This document shows positions 1 through 14,300 of a stretch of 64,000 bases of DNA, one piece after another; the first letter of the stretch is position 1, and every line of letters starts with the position of its first letter. The stretch spans positions 92,598,501 to 92,662,500 of the forward strand of contig NC_133024.1 in NCBI RefSeq assembly GCF_048771995.1, given 5' to 3'. Below the pieces are notes generated by a model. It saw nothing but the letters and a program-made list of their open reading frames with translations. It had not been told where the DNA came from and did not search any database. The stretch is from Taeniopygia guttata. Lineage: Eukaryota; Chordata; Aves; Passeriformes; Estrildidae. The position numbers and the translations under genes were made by a program.

Positions 1-3000
1 CAGGAAAACACTATTTTACAAACCTGGGAACCAGGGTTTGAACTGGAAAACTTTTTGGAGAAAGTCCTAAAGAAATGTAAGGCTACAAATGATTTCTGGA
101 GAATACTTGATCACTTCTAGCTTTTTTTTAAATTTTATTTTATTTATACTATACCTATGTAGCATATAGAGATTTATTGCAGAGTAGGGGATGGTTTGGA
201 ACTGGTGTCACCTAAAAATAACAAAACTTGCATCTTTAGATGCACTTGCAGAAGCAGATTTTCATAAGTATTTAGCACCTAACCAGAGGTAAATAATTAC
301 CGATTTTGAGCAGTTTATTGAAAAATTCTGATTTGAAATCAAGGTGCCAAGCTTACTCAAATGCTTTAAAAAACTCCATGAGGGACTGAATCCATCTTTA
401 AATACTCATAGCAAATGATGAGCACATAAACAACCCTGAATTTCCATGAACACACCTGAGCATCCATGCCTGAATAAAACTGAAAAGTAATGCAGGGCTG
501 TGGTACTGTAGATGCTGGTATTGACATGGCTGCTAAAATTGTATTTATAGCTCCAGGAAGACTATGCAATCTTCAAACTTACAGGTTTCTGGCAAGGTCT
601 TGGAGTGCAGTTAAGCCACATGCTGCTGTTTTGATTTACATACTCAGATGGTTTAAAGCTGACCTTTATACAGTGGTGATGATTCTGGAGCTCAGTACAG
701 GTGTGGTTCCCTTCATTCCTATGAGGTTTCCATGCGAAGTGCTCTTCATTGTACCAGGGAGGAGTGAAGACAAAGAAACAAGCCCGGATGACTTCACACA
801 GATGCAGAAGATGCATACTATAAAATATATCAGAATAAAGGAGCTGGCCTGCTCATTTTTTGTTCTTCAGTGATCAAATCTTTTCTATTTTGGTCCTTCC
901 TCCTGAAATTAAATGAAGTACAAAGATATTTCCCAGTGTATAAATTAATTAAATCAGTTTTAATTCCAACTTTGAGACAGAAAAAAAGATTCCTTTCTTA
1001 AAATTGTGGAGGCCTGCTTATCATCATTAGGAGTTTTGCCATTCATCCTATGAGCTGCTGAATTTCTTTGAAAACTCCCACAGTCTGCAACTGACAGGAG
1101 CAATAAGTATCAAAACGCTTGCCAAAATAACCATGCCCTTTTGAATATTTTTTTAAAAAGTGATATTTGGACCAAAGTATGCAGTGCTGCTAGGTGAGGC
1201 AGTTATTTCTTTAAGCTTATGTTCTAGAAAGTTGTTGGGGAGTGTGTTACTCATGTCTGAGCTGGTTCTATTTATGGGAACCCAGTGCACTGGAAATTTA
1301 GGCATAACAGCAGCTGGATCTTGCAGAAGTGCTGCTGAGATTTGGCCAACTTAGATGAAAAAAATGGACCAGATTTTTCCTTAATAATATATAAACATTT
1401 TGAGCTATGCCTGCCTGAAAACCTGGGCCACCTGATGAAGAGCTGCAAGTTGTACTTGATACTGCCTTAAAACACACTGATATTCTCACAGAACAAGATC
1501 TGCCAACCCATGTGGAAGTATGGCTCTGCCTTTATATCTCCAGATTTAGTCACCTGTACCTTATGAGCAGTCTCACTAGAATTACTGAAAGTTAACTGAA
1601 GAGCAGGATAGGATCCAACTGAGTAAATTTATCAAAATACAGACTCAAATTTTAACTACGGAGTCTCAATTTTTTTACTTATGGAAAATAGAGAAATATC
1701 CTTATAAAAATCTCTGAGACTGAAGAAGACCACAGATGGAGTGTAGATCCTTATGTAACCTGAATGCACATCCATTTGCTCAAACATTTTTCAAGTATCC
1801 TTGTTCTCTGAAAACACTTTGCTGTTGTTGTTTATGGGTTTTATTCATAGCATGTATTTTTTAAACTTTTCTTCCATCCTCCTGGTGTTGTGTTTGTTTG
1901 TGATATTTTTTAATATCAGATGTACAGCCTTATTTGCTACAGATTGGGCAACCTTCAGTGCTGATATTGTCAATTAGTTTTCTACGAATGCAGGGAATAG
2001 GTGAGAAGTGTGACACACTGCTAAACTGAATAGCAAAATTTGTGTTATCTACTAGATAAGTGTAACATTAGTATTAACTAGAGCATAAATTGCTGCTTTT
2101 CTGTTCTTCAGTAATGACCTATACTGGGAAAAGGAGTGCTCAGTTCCTTAGACCTTCCTCTCAGTCCCTGATACTCTGGCCAAAGTGCTGTACTAATTTT
2201 GATAGAAGCCGGTGTCTCAATGGCCTCATACTGTGGATATCCATTCCTAGCAGATTGGTTTTTTTTGAGTTAGGTTAATGCTATGTAAAGACATCTAAAT
2301 TTTATTATCTGCTGTAGGTATATCTACAAGGCACAGCACAATGTGCCTTGAGCACTCTGTTATTTATTCACTAGAATTATGATGGATTATCACCTCTATC
2401 ACGCATACCAATGAGGCATCAGAGGACAACATTCTCCAGCCTTTGGCCAGAGAGGAACCAAATTAAATAATCTCACCTGTAGATAAAAATCAAGTGAAAA
2501 TTTGCAGGGTAAGGGCTTTTCTTTGATTGGCTTTTTGTTTTGTTTTGTTTTGTTTTGCTGGTTGGTTTGTTTCTTCCCTTCAGTGAATATTCTGAATGTG
2601 GGACAGATTCTCATTCTGGATCAAAATCAAGTCCCTGAGGTGTGGAAATCAGTATTCCTTTTGAGTGAAGGGAAATCCAGTGATGCTACAATTATACAAA
2701 AAATCAAATATATGCCTATAAATCCACAGTTTTATGGATTCTGCATGAATTAAAAAAATTACTAATTGTTGGTCTAAATGTATTATAAGGACTAATCTCT
2801 TTTTCAGGAATACATCAGAAGGTCACTTGTAGACTCAATTATTTTATAATTTGGTCCGATTACTTATTCAGAAAATAAAATTACTTCAACTGATTACCAC
2901 GGCAGAGCTGTCTTTCAGTTATTTCAAAGGAAAAAAAAAAAAGAAATTTGAATAAATTTTATGCCAAAAATTTTTGTCAGTCATTCAGATAATATTATAT

Positions 3001-3861
3001 CATACAAGGTTTAGCATATTATAAGGAAAAAACCATACAAGCAATAATTTTCATGCAATATATCAAAACTAATTGTTATACTAGATTTTATGGTTTTTAA
3101 AATATGAGACTGCTGTAACATGGGTGCTAAAAACACTGTAAAACAGTAAGTTGACTGAAGGTGAAAGGAATGTGGTAGTAGACACTCATTAACTTCCTTT
3201 CTGTGGTGAAAAAATTCAGCAAATTAGTTTTGAGTCTGCAGGGTCCACTTAAAACTAAAAACATCTGCTCAAGAGCTGTTGAAATGCTACTCAGAATTAA
3301 TTAACTTTATCTAGAGGAAAAATGCCTATGCAGTGGTCAGGAATGGGTTTGAAAGGATAAGCTAAGTTAAATTTGAAAGAACTGAATTGAAAAAGGATAA
3401 AAATATTAGAAAAGACTGTTTCATTTACTTTTTTTATTTCTCATGCTCACTTATTTGGCTCTGTTAACACAACGGAATGCCAGTATTTGGATTTCATCAC
3501 TGACAATTCACAGTGACATTCCTCCTTACCTGTAAGACTAACATTTTTATATTTGCTTTGATGGGAATTTTGAAAAAATGATGACATTTGGATTTCTGTT
3601 TGGCATGCTTTATCACATGGTAAAGCAATTGGCAAATTGAGCAACATGACTTAAGTGTATGTTCACCTATATATGTTAAGACACAGGTGCTTAAAAAATA
3701 TTTCAGCTACATGCCAGAATAAAAGTCCCTTAAAATAATTAGATATATTTAAGGTTTCTGTTAGTGCTTTTGGCCAGACTATAGTCTAGCTCTGAAAAGT
3801 GCCCATCTTCTGCAGAATCAGATCTAAGGTATTTCTAAAGAACTGAAAGTCAGTTGATTTA
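1..3861. other. Intergenic, no gene recognised
   Basis: AT-rich unique-looking DNA on both strands. Open frames are all below about 130 codons with no recognisable domain. It contains a (TTTTG)n microsatellite at 2,532-2,557 and A12 at 2,931-2,942. No transposable element was recognised. Confidence 0.7.
2532..2557. repeat. (TTTTG)n microsatellite
   Basis: About five uninterrupted TTTTG units. Confidence 0.9.
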
Positions 3862-4086
3862 TATAAGAAATTAGGAAGAAATTCTTTACTAAGAGGGTCA
3901 TGAGACACTGGAAGATTTCACCCAATGATTCCTCACCGCTGGAAGTGTTCCAAGACAGGTTGTAAGGGTCTTTAAACAATCTGGTCTAGTGGGAGATGTC
4001 CCTGCCAAGGGTAGAGGGGTTGGAATTAGATAGTCTTTAAAGTCACTTCCAACCCAGACCACTCTGTGATTTTACGGTTCTGTGAT
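3862..4086 (+). mobile_element. CR1 LINE, 3'-end fragment
   Basis: A 5'-truncated CR1 copy. It starts in the block TTAGGAAGAAATTCTTTACT, continues through a degenerate dead-end of ORF2 and the 3' UTR signature CTGGTCTAGTGGGAG and TGTCCCTGCC, and ends CCACTCTGTGATTTTACGGTTCTGTGAT, a decayed ATTCTRTG tail. Only about 225 bp survive, as is usual for CR1, which is mostly severely 5'-truncated. Confidence 0.88.
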
Positions 4087-5865
4087 AACCCTTCTGTGTG
4101 AAAGGTCTAAATAGACACAGTCCTGTTAGCCAAGACCACCCCTGAGCTTTAAATATGTCATCATTAATGTATCTTTGCAAGTGTTGGACATGCATTGTAC
4201 CTTACAAGATATCCTAGGCTGCTCGTCTTGCAAGGGCACTTTACTGAAGCCAAACTTAAACAACTTAAGCAATCTGCTTCAGTGATACATTTCTAAGATA
4301 TGGTTAATTTAGATTTTGTGCTGGTCATCAAAGCCTTGCCTTGGAATTTGATTTGTTTCATGGATATTAATAAAAAATCATACCTATGAGCCATAAAGGA
4401 GCCTTTATGAAGGTCACCTACATGGGAGTGAGATCAGTCAGTCTTGTGGTGATGCATGTCACTCTTGGCAAATTCCAGAATAATATTTACATTTCCTTTC
4501 TCTCTGCTGTGTTCAGCATAACATCCTCATTCACATTTCCTTTTCCTGAAGTGAAAAATACTGCTCATCCAGAAATGAGGAGAACTAGGTGAGGTGGGAG
4601 GATACCTTCCTTTTTGTTTGTCCTCTGAATAGGAAGGCAACATAAGCACATGTAGAAATATCAGTTTTTATTATGAAAAATCTCATTCATGTCCTACAAA
4701 AGTGCAAGAACCAAAATTATTTTAAAGATGAAATTTTTATTCTGTTTAGGTATAACCTACACATACAGCTGATATCTGTTTCTAGTTTCTCATTACCATT
4801 AATGCTTCTGTAGACCTGGCAGCATTTCAGCTTGATGCACAGTGCCCTTGTGGATCACTGGCATCTGAGTGTGAAAGTACTTTTGAGTCCAGGAAAACAC
4901 TCATTGAGTCCATTCAAATGAGAAGGCTTTAAGGCAGATATTTACATAATAAATAAAAAGGTATCAAGTACCTCTAAAAACTCACTAGGGTGCTTATTTT
5001 CAGTTCTCCAAGTGGAAAGTTATTCAAGAACTCCACTTGCCCTCTGATTTCAAGCCTAATGGGTCTGTGATCCTTTTTGTGAGCCACTCATGTACTCAGT
5101 CAAGAAGATAATGAAGCAGTGGAGGAGGCACAGATACAGCACTGATAATTAAAGATGCTCTGCGGCTTTTAAATTCTCTGTCTAAAAGCAGAAAACCTCT
5201 TGGTTTTCAAGACTGATGATTCTTTTCAAAAAGAGGTAAAAAACCAGCTGGAAAAGAAACATTTTTTATTATCTCATTTACATTTTGGCTCTGTTCCTAC
5301 CAAGCTGCATTGTTCCCCTTTCCTGTTCCATCCCAATGCATCTCTTCTGACCTTGAATTCAGACATTTTCTACCCCCTTCCCTGCCATTTTCTCATGTCA
5401 TTTTTTTCAGTCCCACAGATTGCAGATCTTTAATAAGAAAAGGTGTCTCTTTCTTTCCTGAAATTATACCTACTTTCCCAGTTCAACAGCTTCCTCTTCC
5501 CTGACAGTGGCAGAAAGTTCAGAAAGTCCTCTTTCCTATGGATTACAGATCTGTTTTAACTTGATTATAACTGCTCACCCCTAAATTCTTCACACATACA
5601 CGCACAAATTGTACTCCTTGACATCGTACTCCTCTTGCCATTTTAGTCTGCAGGTTTTGTGCTTTTCAGGGCTCTAGTCAAAGAATTCTGTGTTTTTACC
5701 TGCAGCTAAATCTGCATTTCCTGCAGCACTTTCTCTGCATGCAGTCTGCATGTATTCTGTAAAGAGAAGATGTACAAAGCATATTTAGCATCTACAAATA
5801 ATTTACTGTGAATAATAGAGAGGCTGTAAGGATAGAAGTGCTGAGGTAACACAAGGAATGTTGTA
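4087..5865. other. Intergenic, nothing recognised
   Basis: AT-rich sequence between two CR1 fragments. No coding signal, splice-bounded exon or repeat stands out. Confidence 0.65.
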
Positions 5866-6485
5866 TGGGAGTGGATGTTGTCAACAGCTGGCTGAACACG
5901 AGCCAGAAGTGTGCCCAGATAGCCAAGAAGGCCACTGGCATCCAGGCTCGTCTCAGCAATAGTGTGGCCAGCAGGACCAGGGCAGTGATTGTCCCTCTGT
6001 ACTTGGCACTGGTAAGGCTGCCCCTCATGCTCCATGTTTGGTTGTGGGCACCTCACTACAAGAAGGACATTGAGGTGCTGGGGCACGTCCAGAGAAGGGC
6101 AATGCAGGTGGTGAAGGGTCTGGAGCACAGTTCTGAGTGACTAAGTGAGCTGGTGTGGTTTGCCCTGAAGAAGGCTCCTGAGAGGAGGTTGTAGTTAGGC
6201 GAGGGTTGGTCTCTTCTTCCAAGTGAGAAGTGAAAGGTTGAGAGGAAATGGCCTCATGTTGCAGCAGGCGAGATTTAGATTAGATATTAGGAAAGATTTC
6301 TTAATGGAAACTGTAACTGTTGTGAAGCACTGGAGCAGGCTGTCTAGGGAAGTAGTTGAGTCACCATCTCTGGAGGTGTTTGAAAGACATAGCTTAGTGG
6401 TGGACTTGGCAGTGCTGGGTTAACAGTTCGTTCTTAAAGGTCTTTGCAGCCTTAATGATTCTATGATCCTGTGATTCTATGATTC
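5866..6485 (+). mobile_element. CR1 LINE, 3' part with remnant of the reverse-transcriptase ORF
   Basis: About 620 bp. The first third still translates into the CR1 ORF2 C-terminal region ([34 protein letters not shown] at about 5,985-6,130, and FRLDIRKDF then [12 protein letters not shown] at about 6,270-6,360), but stops and frameshifts split it. It ends in ATGATTCTATGATCCTGTGA and one further ATTCTATG-like unit at 6,453-6,485, the CR1 terminal repeats. The LINE ORF is dead. Opposite-strand open frames over this element carry no meaning. Confidence 0.93.
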
Positions 6486-9400
6486 CAAGCCTCTCACACT
6501 TTTCCCAGGAAGTGTGAGGAGTAGGTCATTGTCACACTACTCAGGAGAGCTGTTAGCACATTCCATTGACCAGGTTGTTCAATATGTTTATTAACATACA
6601 CTTCTAAATCTGACCCAATTTCTTTTTCCATCAAGTTCTTAAGAAAACCACTGTGAATCATCCATTTAGATGAAGTCACTAGTGGGCATCCAGAAAGGAA
6701 GAGATGGGAATTCTTTGTGCATTACTCCTAGGCCCTGATGGAGGAAAATATATCTGCAAGGGAGCTGGGACTCATATAAGGGCTGGAGTCTTCAATTCTC
6801 CTGCTCATAGCCCATCCCCATCAAGTGGCCTCTGAGATCCCCACTGTGTGGTGCATAGATATTTTGGATATTCCCTGTCCTTTTGAGATAGCTAAAAGAG
6901 CACATGCTTCATTTGGGTGCTTTCCAGTGCATTTCACAGCCTGGATCCTTCACTGAGCTTGGAAGTTTCTGGATGCCTCAAACTTAAAAGCTCTCGGAGT
7001 CCACAACATTTTATTCATGCTGTTGACAAATTTAGAAATAGGAACATACTAAAAAGAGGTGGAACAGCTTGTGTTATAAAGAGAACTCCTTATGTGCAAA
7101 ATATTTTATTTATGCAGTTCACTAAAACTTCCTACTATTTTGACTTCACTCATTTCTGGGGTATCTGGGTAGCAGATTAAGTCACAGGAGGAAATTATTG
7201 GAAACACTTACAAATCTTTAAAACAAAGCAAAACAAAAACCCAAGGCAAAATGTATCATATACAGAGACTCCTGGCAGCTGTTGAGAATTGACTGAAACA
7301 ACTTGATTCACTGAAAATAAATCAAATATCCAATTCTGACTTTATATAGACTTCAGATATATAGGTCCAATATTACACTTCAGAAAAAACAGTCAGTTTC
7401 TAATCCAGGCTAGAGATAACCCAACTTAATTTTTCTTTTTTGTTTGTTTGCATTTTGTTTGTTTGTTTATTTTAGTTTTATTTTGCTTTAAATTTGGGGA
7501 CTTATATAGCATCATGCGTTTTTTTGTTAACAGAACTACCTTGCTCATAAAACTTGTGGAAATTTTCCTCTGTACCGTTTTGTCTATATGATTTATCTTC
7601 ACATATTTATAAATGCATTCTGCTCATGGATATCTATTTTTTTAATACTTAGATTGACAGGACAGTGACATCTAGACTGAATATTTTCCTCTGTAAATTG
7701 TTGCATTTTCTATGTGGCTTGTTACATATCCCTTATTACTGATTATTGCAGTAGCTATGTTTTTGAGCAGTGTACAGTACAAGTAGCTAATTGTTCATTT
7801 GGTGTAGATTTCATTCTACTTGTTGCTCACAAGTTGCTTTTGTGTTGTTGAGTTTTTTATTTCATCTTCTCTGGATCTCACAGTTGCTGCTTTTTTGTTT
7901 TTTAGTACTATGGATGTTCTACTTCCTGTCATTTATTTACATTATTTGATGAGCATTAAATTTATTGGGGTCCTTCTGCCTTTGTTTTCCTTCTGTGAGT
8001 TTGAATTTCATCTTTTGTCTTGCTGTATGTCTGTTACTTTTCTGTTTCTGTAGTCATGACTTTCTGAACATGGCAATTTCTCTGTAAAAGCAGAACCAAT
8101 TTTAGTCTATTATTTTTGTATTATTTAAATCAAAATAATAGAAAGAAAAATAAAAACATGTCAGGAGAAGATTGAAAAATTTAAGGGTCTGTGTTACTTT
8201 AGTATCACTCTGGTTATATTTAAAGATACAGTTTTTAGTTTGGCCTACATTTTCATTAGAGAGGATTCACAGTTTCAGCTGTGACTCATGTCCTTTCAGG
8301 TGTTGATGTCATGTTAACATCAAGATATTTTACAGAAACTTGCACATTGTTTCTCTTTTGCCACCAATGTCCTTTTTACAAAGAATTTTTTTGTGAAACT
8401 AGGAACAAAGTTAGAAAAACAGTATATTTCCTAACTTCTATGTTAGACCTGCACAGAAAATTTTGATTTTAGAATAATATTTTGGTTGCAAAATGTCACT
8501 ACTTCCACATCAGAATGTTGTGTAGAAGGCCATTGCTGCATAAGAGATTGTTACAGTGCCACTGGCATGCTAGGATTTTCTGCCACCCTCTCCACTGCAG
8601 AGAGCCAGCCAAAAACATAGGAAAACCACAGCAGAATTCCAATGCTTTTTTCTGCATTTTAAAAGTATTAATGTTTACTATTAAACTGAATAGCAAATAG
8701 TCCCCTGGCTAAAAGCAGAAGCACATATATTATAAATGCAACATGCTGCTAAAAAACAGTTTTGCACACACACTGGAAAAGTGGGGACACATTAAGGCAC
8801 TTAAATACTAACCCATGAGATTAATATTTGGCAGATTGTCCGAAATGCACACATGGGCTGCCATGGCTGAACACATGGAATGCCATGGCTCTGGCTGTGG
8901 TGGGTTTTGGCAGACAAATGGGAAGGTCATGAGGAAGAGGGAAGAGGTGGTGGTATCACACCACAGAAAGGAAGATGCAGGTACAGGGCAAGGATTTGGG
9001 ATGAGGGGCAGCTGGCTGAGTTTCACATTCATCATGTGGGATTTGGCAGTCTCAAAATACAAAAAAAAATGTGTTTATTCCAGCATGCTCCCAATACAAT
9101 GAATTTTGATAGACATGACTCGGAATGAGAGTTCAAAGCTCTGCTAAAATGCATAACCAGCACCGTGCAGCGCTGTGTGGACCTGGATTTAGTGTTTCAC
9201 TGGGTCCGTTGCCTCCCAAAATCAGACCTTTGCTGAATGCACAGTATTTTCTTGACAGCTGTGGAATTCAGTTTTGGAAGACAAAATAGCAGTGAATGTT
9301 AGAGCTGCACAAAAATCTTTGCTATAATCCAATCTGCTGCATAAAAGTAGATGTAAGCCCTTAAAAAGGGGCTTAACTGCCTTACCCATGAACTCTGCAT

Positions 9401-11295
9401 GAAACCTCTGGTTCAGTTTAGAGATACGACTTAAATTTCATACAGCTAACTAACCTTTATTAAAAATTCTGGACAATAATTTCACTGTATTCTTTGCTGT
9501 ATCTCATAATGAGAAATTTTGGATAAAGTATAACTCCTTTCATTTCACTTTTGCTCTGAAGAACCACAAAATTTGAAACATTTATATTTTTCTTAGAAAA
9601 TAAAGACCAGACATTATATCAACTTGGGGATGACAAGAACCAGGACTAGTCAGAAAAGTCAGATATGAAGTTACAGTTATTACATATTTGATTTCTGAGA
9701 GGCAGGATTTTCTTTTAAAGATATGACCCTTTATTATAAGGCCAAGTGTGTTACTTTGTACTATGTTAATCTCTATGATTTAGATTGTAAAAATTTTGAT
9801 TGCAAAGGCAGTACTGCTAAAATAATCCCCATTTATGTTATTTTAATTTTGCTCTGGCAGTGTTTTTCAGAAACCAGTGCAATTTGTGTGGAAATGAAGT
9901 TAGCCAGTGCATAACTGAATGCTTGTCTAAGATTTAGGTTTATGTGCATTTTGAGTGCAGTCTCCAAAGTGGCCATAGTCAGAGTTCAAGTATGGAAAAT
10001 TAAGTCAGCTGCTATTTTAGAACACAACAAAAATATATCTACAAAAAATAATTGTTCTTTAATTATTTTTAATTAAAATGTAACTTGAACAAATTAGAAT
10101 TCCTATTACAATTCAGATCATTACAAAACTTTGGTTTTCCATCTTGCTTTTAAATATAGATTACGCTAAAAATAAACCCTAAGAAATATCCAGGCAAATT
10201 TTCTTCTGAATGAGAGTAAGGTTAGGTCTCTGAATCCACTGATGAATACTGAATGTAGTTTTAATTGATGTTGTATACCTTTTTCCAGATTTCAAGTACC
10301 AACATTGAGAGTAATGGCTCTAATATCCCAAGGAACTCTATCTTAACTTTGGATTTGAGCGACATGTGTCTATCCTTTTTGAATACACAGATACACATGC
10401 TCAATAATTAATATATTAAGAAAAATATATGCATTCTTAATGGATATCTGGGGGCCATTATATGCATTAAATATCCAACTCTATAACTATTAAATGTCAT
10501 GGTGGTGATTGTCCCATTGGAAGAATGGTGTATTCTTCCAAGCCTGTACTGCAATTAGAACAGATTACAGTTTGTGGCAGGATGGTATTAGTCAGTAACC
10601 ATGGCTGGTATTGTTACACACTACGTCCTCAATGCTGTCTGTGCTTTCACTTAGGAAACCCCAAGGACATAAAATTTCCTGCAACAACTTTTGACATAGA
10701 AAAGGTTCTCAGTTAATAATTTTGGCATAGATTTATTGACAGTGGTGACATTTTTTTTATTAGTATATGCAATATAGATTGTAAAACTGATTAATATTAA
10801 TGTTTGAAAAAAAAAAGGCAGATCATTTCTTTGGCAATAGATATGGAAATACCTGGGTAATTTCCATACTGCATGGAGGGGAGTTGCTGGAAGTGTCTGC
10901 CCATGAGAGATATTATGCACTGAGTTTGCACTTTAAGTTCCCATTGCAGCTACTCCGGAATGAAAGATCTGTACTCCACAGAATTTATACATTTCTGTGA
11001 TTGTGAACAAGTTACTACAGACAAGAAGAGGAAACATTGTTCAAAAATGAGGAGTTAAAGTGGGAAGTAGGCTGCTGGTGAGAGACAGACCACCATCCTG
11101 CTGTGAAAGGCGGCCTTAAGGAAAGACAAGGCACAAGTAGCCCAAGTAGGCTTTCACACTAATCTGACATTAGCTATAGTTTTCCTCTGGCAGAATTATT
11201 TTATTGAACCAGAGGATTTTTCCCCCTCTGTTTTTGTCCTTTAAATCCCATGCAGGAGTTATAGCCTTCATTTTGCCAAAGAGAGTGTCTTTGGG

Positions 11296-11312
11296 AAAAA
11301 AAAAAAAAAAAA
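11296..11312. repeat. Poly(A) tract, A17
   Basis: Uninterrupted run of 17 A on the plus strand; no retroposon body recognised upstream. Confidence 0.9.
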
Positions 11313-14300
11313 GTGAAGAAATAGGGTATAGTTTAGACATTGTTTCCTTGAGGAGAAAAGTGCTGCACAATAATTAACAACAAAGTGATTTATGAAAGGT
11401 ACAGTTTATTTTGTATTTTGTTTGGTTTTCAGAGCTGGCAAAGCTCATGGAATAATGAAGTGATGACACCCACCATCCAAAATCAATCAAAATTCTGATG
11501 CCTGAAGACCCTAGAAATTCAGTCTGTGAATTTAACTGATTCGCAAAACAATTTGTCTCATGCCACACAAACTTTGTAAGAAATTAAATCAGCTTGTGAA
11601 ATGGAAGAGATTACGTTGCTACTGGATAAATAAATGAAATTCCTCTAGCTGAAATACTCTTCATTTTTGTAAAGATAATGTGTGTTAATACACACAGAGA
11701 TGAAATTATACAAAGACATATGGCATTGAAGGAAAATATCAGAGAGATTTCCTGCTAACATAAATACATAGGGTAAAACTGAAGAAAAACACACAACCAT
11801 CTGGAAGAGGTTACTAAGATTCCTCTTATACTGCAGTAGATAGGGAATTCTAATGAATTTGAGAACAACTGGATTAAAAGTATTTCAAAAATGTGTAACC
11901 AATGGAACTGTAGCCCATCATGTTAAGAACATAAACCCCTCAAGTATTAAAATGAAAGTCACCTCCTTGATGGTGTCAGCCCAGGGAAAGTTCTCAAGGG
12001 GTTCTGTGTCTCTGGCTGCCCGCTGTGTTTTTGTCAGATGCACCCAGAACTGGCTCTTGTCAGAGGCAAAATGTGGTGTCACTGTCTGATGTGGGGTGAG
12101 AAAATCTATGCTCCACTGTTGTCTTAATTGGAAGAAAGAGTCCATTAAGACACAGGAATCTGTTTTTGAATCAGTCTTCACTGGAATGAACTTTTAAGCC
12201 CTCCAGTAGCTGTTCCAAAGGCAGGAGCTCTCCACTAATGGGAAACAGGTCTCGGAAAATACAGCCAGATAAAGCAAAGGAGGAACAGAATCTCTGAGAT
12301 GAGCTGAACAGATAGTGGGATCCAGTTAAATTGTTGCTTTTAATACTTTCAATAAGGAATGCTGGGATAAATTAAGTATGCAATGGAAATTCAGATTTCA
12401 AAATACATGTGTGATCCAAAGGGCTTTGGGTGTCTAAAATTGCTATTTTCACGGGAATTACCAAAAAGGCAGAAATTCTAAATTATGAAAACACACTATC
12501 ATGTGTTTAAGAATTCACAATTTTTATTGCCTCATAAGGTATGAGATGCCTTCATATTTTCAGCCTTGCTTCTTGAGAATAACAATAATAGTAATAATAA
12601 CTGTTGTTTTATTATTATCTTTTTTTTTTTTTCCGATGGGCAATGAAGTCATTTTTAAAGCAAAACTATGAATAGAGCTGTTTCCCCAGCATGGAAATCC
12701 ACAGCATGGAAAGAAGAATAATCTCTGACTTGCTCTTCTTTCTCTCTCCTTATTGCAAATAAATTGTTTGGCTTGCAGTTCATAATTTCCTATTTAAAAT
12801 AAACTTTTAGGGTTTCTGAAACCCTGCTGTAGATTCTGATCCCAAAACCAACAGAAGCCAAAACAAAGAATTGAGTCAACCTCTGTAAGCTTTGGATTGG
12901 CTGTATATCATACAATCAGTCACTTTTTCTTTCTTTTGCACAGGCCTATAACCCCTTTGCTACCATGTGTAGGATATCAATATGGAAATATTTTGCAAAG
13001 AAAAATAGTGGAGAATTTAAAAGATCTTAAATTAGAACCAAATCCAAAGAAAAAAGAAAAAAAAAAAAAGAGAAAAAAAATACTGTACAGGTTTGTATAA
13101 AATTGCTTTCTATGTTGTTATATTTAGCTTAATGTACATGAGAACAAGTTTGTTACTTATTTCCTTCTCCTGCAGAATTACATTTAGAGCATCGGAAATA
13201 TTGACATTCTGACAAGATATGATTGTTATGGAAGTATGTCACATGAATATTGTGTGTTGTAATTTTTTAACAGCATTGTAATTTCCATGACCTTTTTCAG
13301 AAAAGAGGAGCAAACTAAAAATGAAAACTGAGGAATAGATAGAAAGTTCCAAATGTAGTACAAGCCCCCTAATTCTGGCAAGCTTTCCAGCACAACACCC
13401 AAGGGTTTGATCCCAGCCAGAAGAACACTTTGGCAAAGAGAAATCTCTAATAGCAGATGCATCTGCTGTAAAATTCTAGCTGTTATTAAGCCAGAGAGAC
13501 CTGGTTAAGGACCAAGTAATTTTAATATCTACTGAAATACATATATTTCTGAGCTGGTTTGAGAACTGGGGTATTTCACTGTCAAACTGATGATCTAATA
13601 GTGAGGGTGTACAAGAAAGTGATATTTCCAGTGTTACTGTAACTTAATGAACATTTTAATACAATTATTAATAAAAAAAATCTACTGTGATGACTTGTGA
13701 AGGAATGTGGTCTTAGTTACCAAAATACCCCAAAGTCACTGGATTATTCAATGCTCATGTGGAAAAAAATATCCAAAATTCTACAACTGCGTATTTTGCA
13801 ACAGCTATATGCGCTACATAATTTCTTTGCAATGCTTGTTTTGCTCTGGAGGGAAAGGCTACATAAGACTTTATCCTTCCTCAGTTTCCTGCACCTTAGA
13901 AATCAAGCAGTTCCCAAATATTTATGAACTGTGTGTCCTAGCCTCAAAATCCATAGTAGGAGGCAGTGTTATTGTCTCTGTTTTTCATGGCAGATAAAGT
14001 GAAATATTCATTATTCACAAGACCATAATTTTCAGGAAGACTTTAGCCTTTTTAGTGCATGAGTAATCTTTTTGTAACACGTACATAGAATGGAGTTTTA
14101 AATTATCTTCTGTCTGGGGGTCTTACCAGCGGTTTAAATAATAATGCTGGTGGAGAAAGCTGTAGCAGAAACAGAAATGTAGGACTTGGGATTTTCAGCA
14201 TCCAGCATTTTATTTGAAGAAAATGACACATATTCAGTTTTCTGGTTAGTTAGTCAGACCTGTTTATTTTTTAAATATAAAAGTACAGTTCTTTCTTGTA

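Noticed and set aside
5706..6128. 140-codon open frame opposite a CR1 copy
   Set aside because: Antisense of the CR1 reverse-transcriptase remnant, so not a gene.
8840..8900. Two loose copies of a CACATGG...TGCCATGGCT unit
   Set aside because: Short, imperfect and spaced irregularly; not distinguishable from chance.
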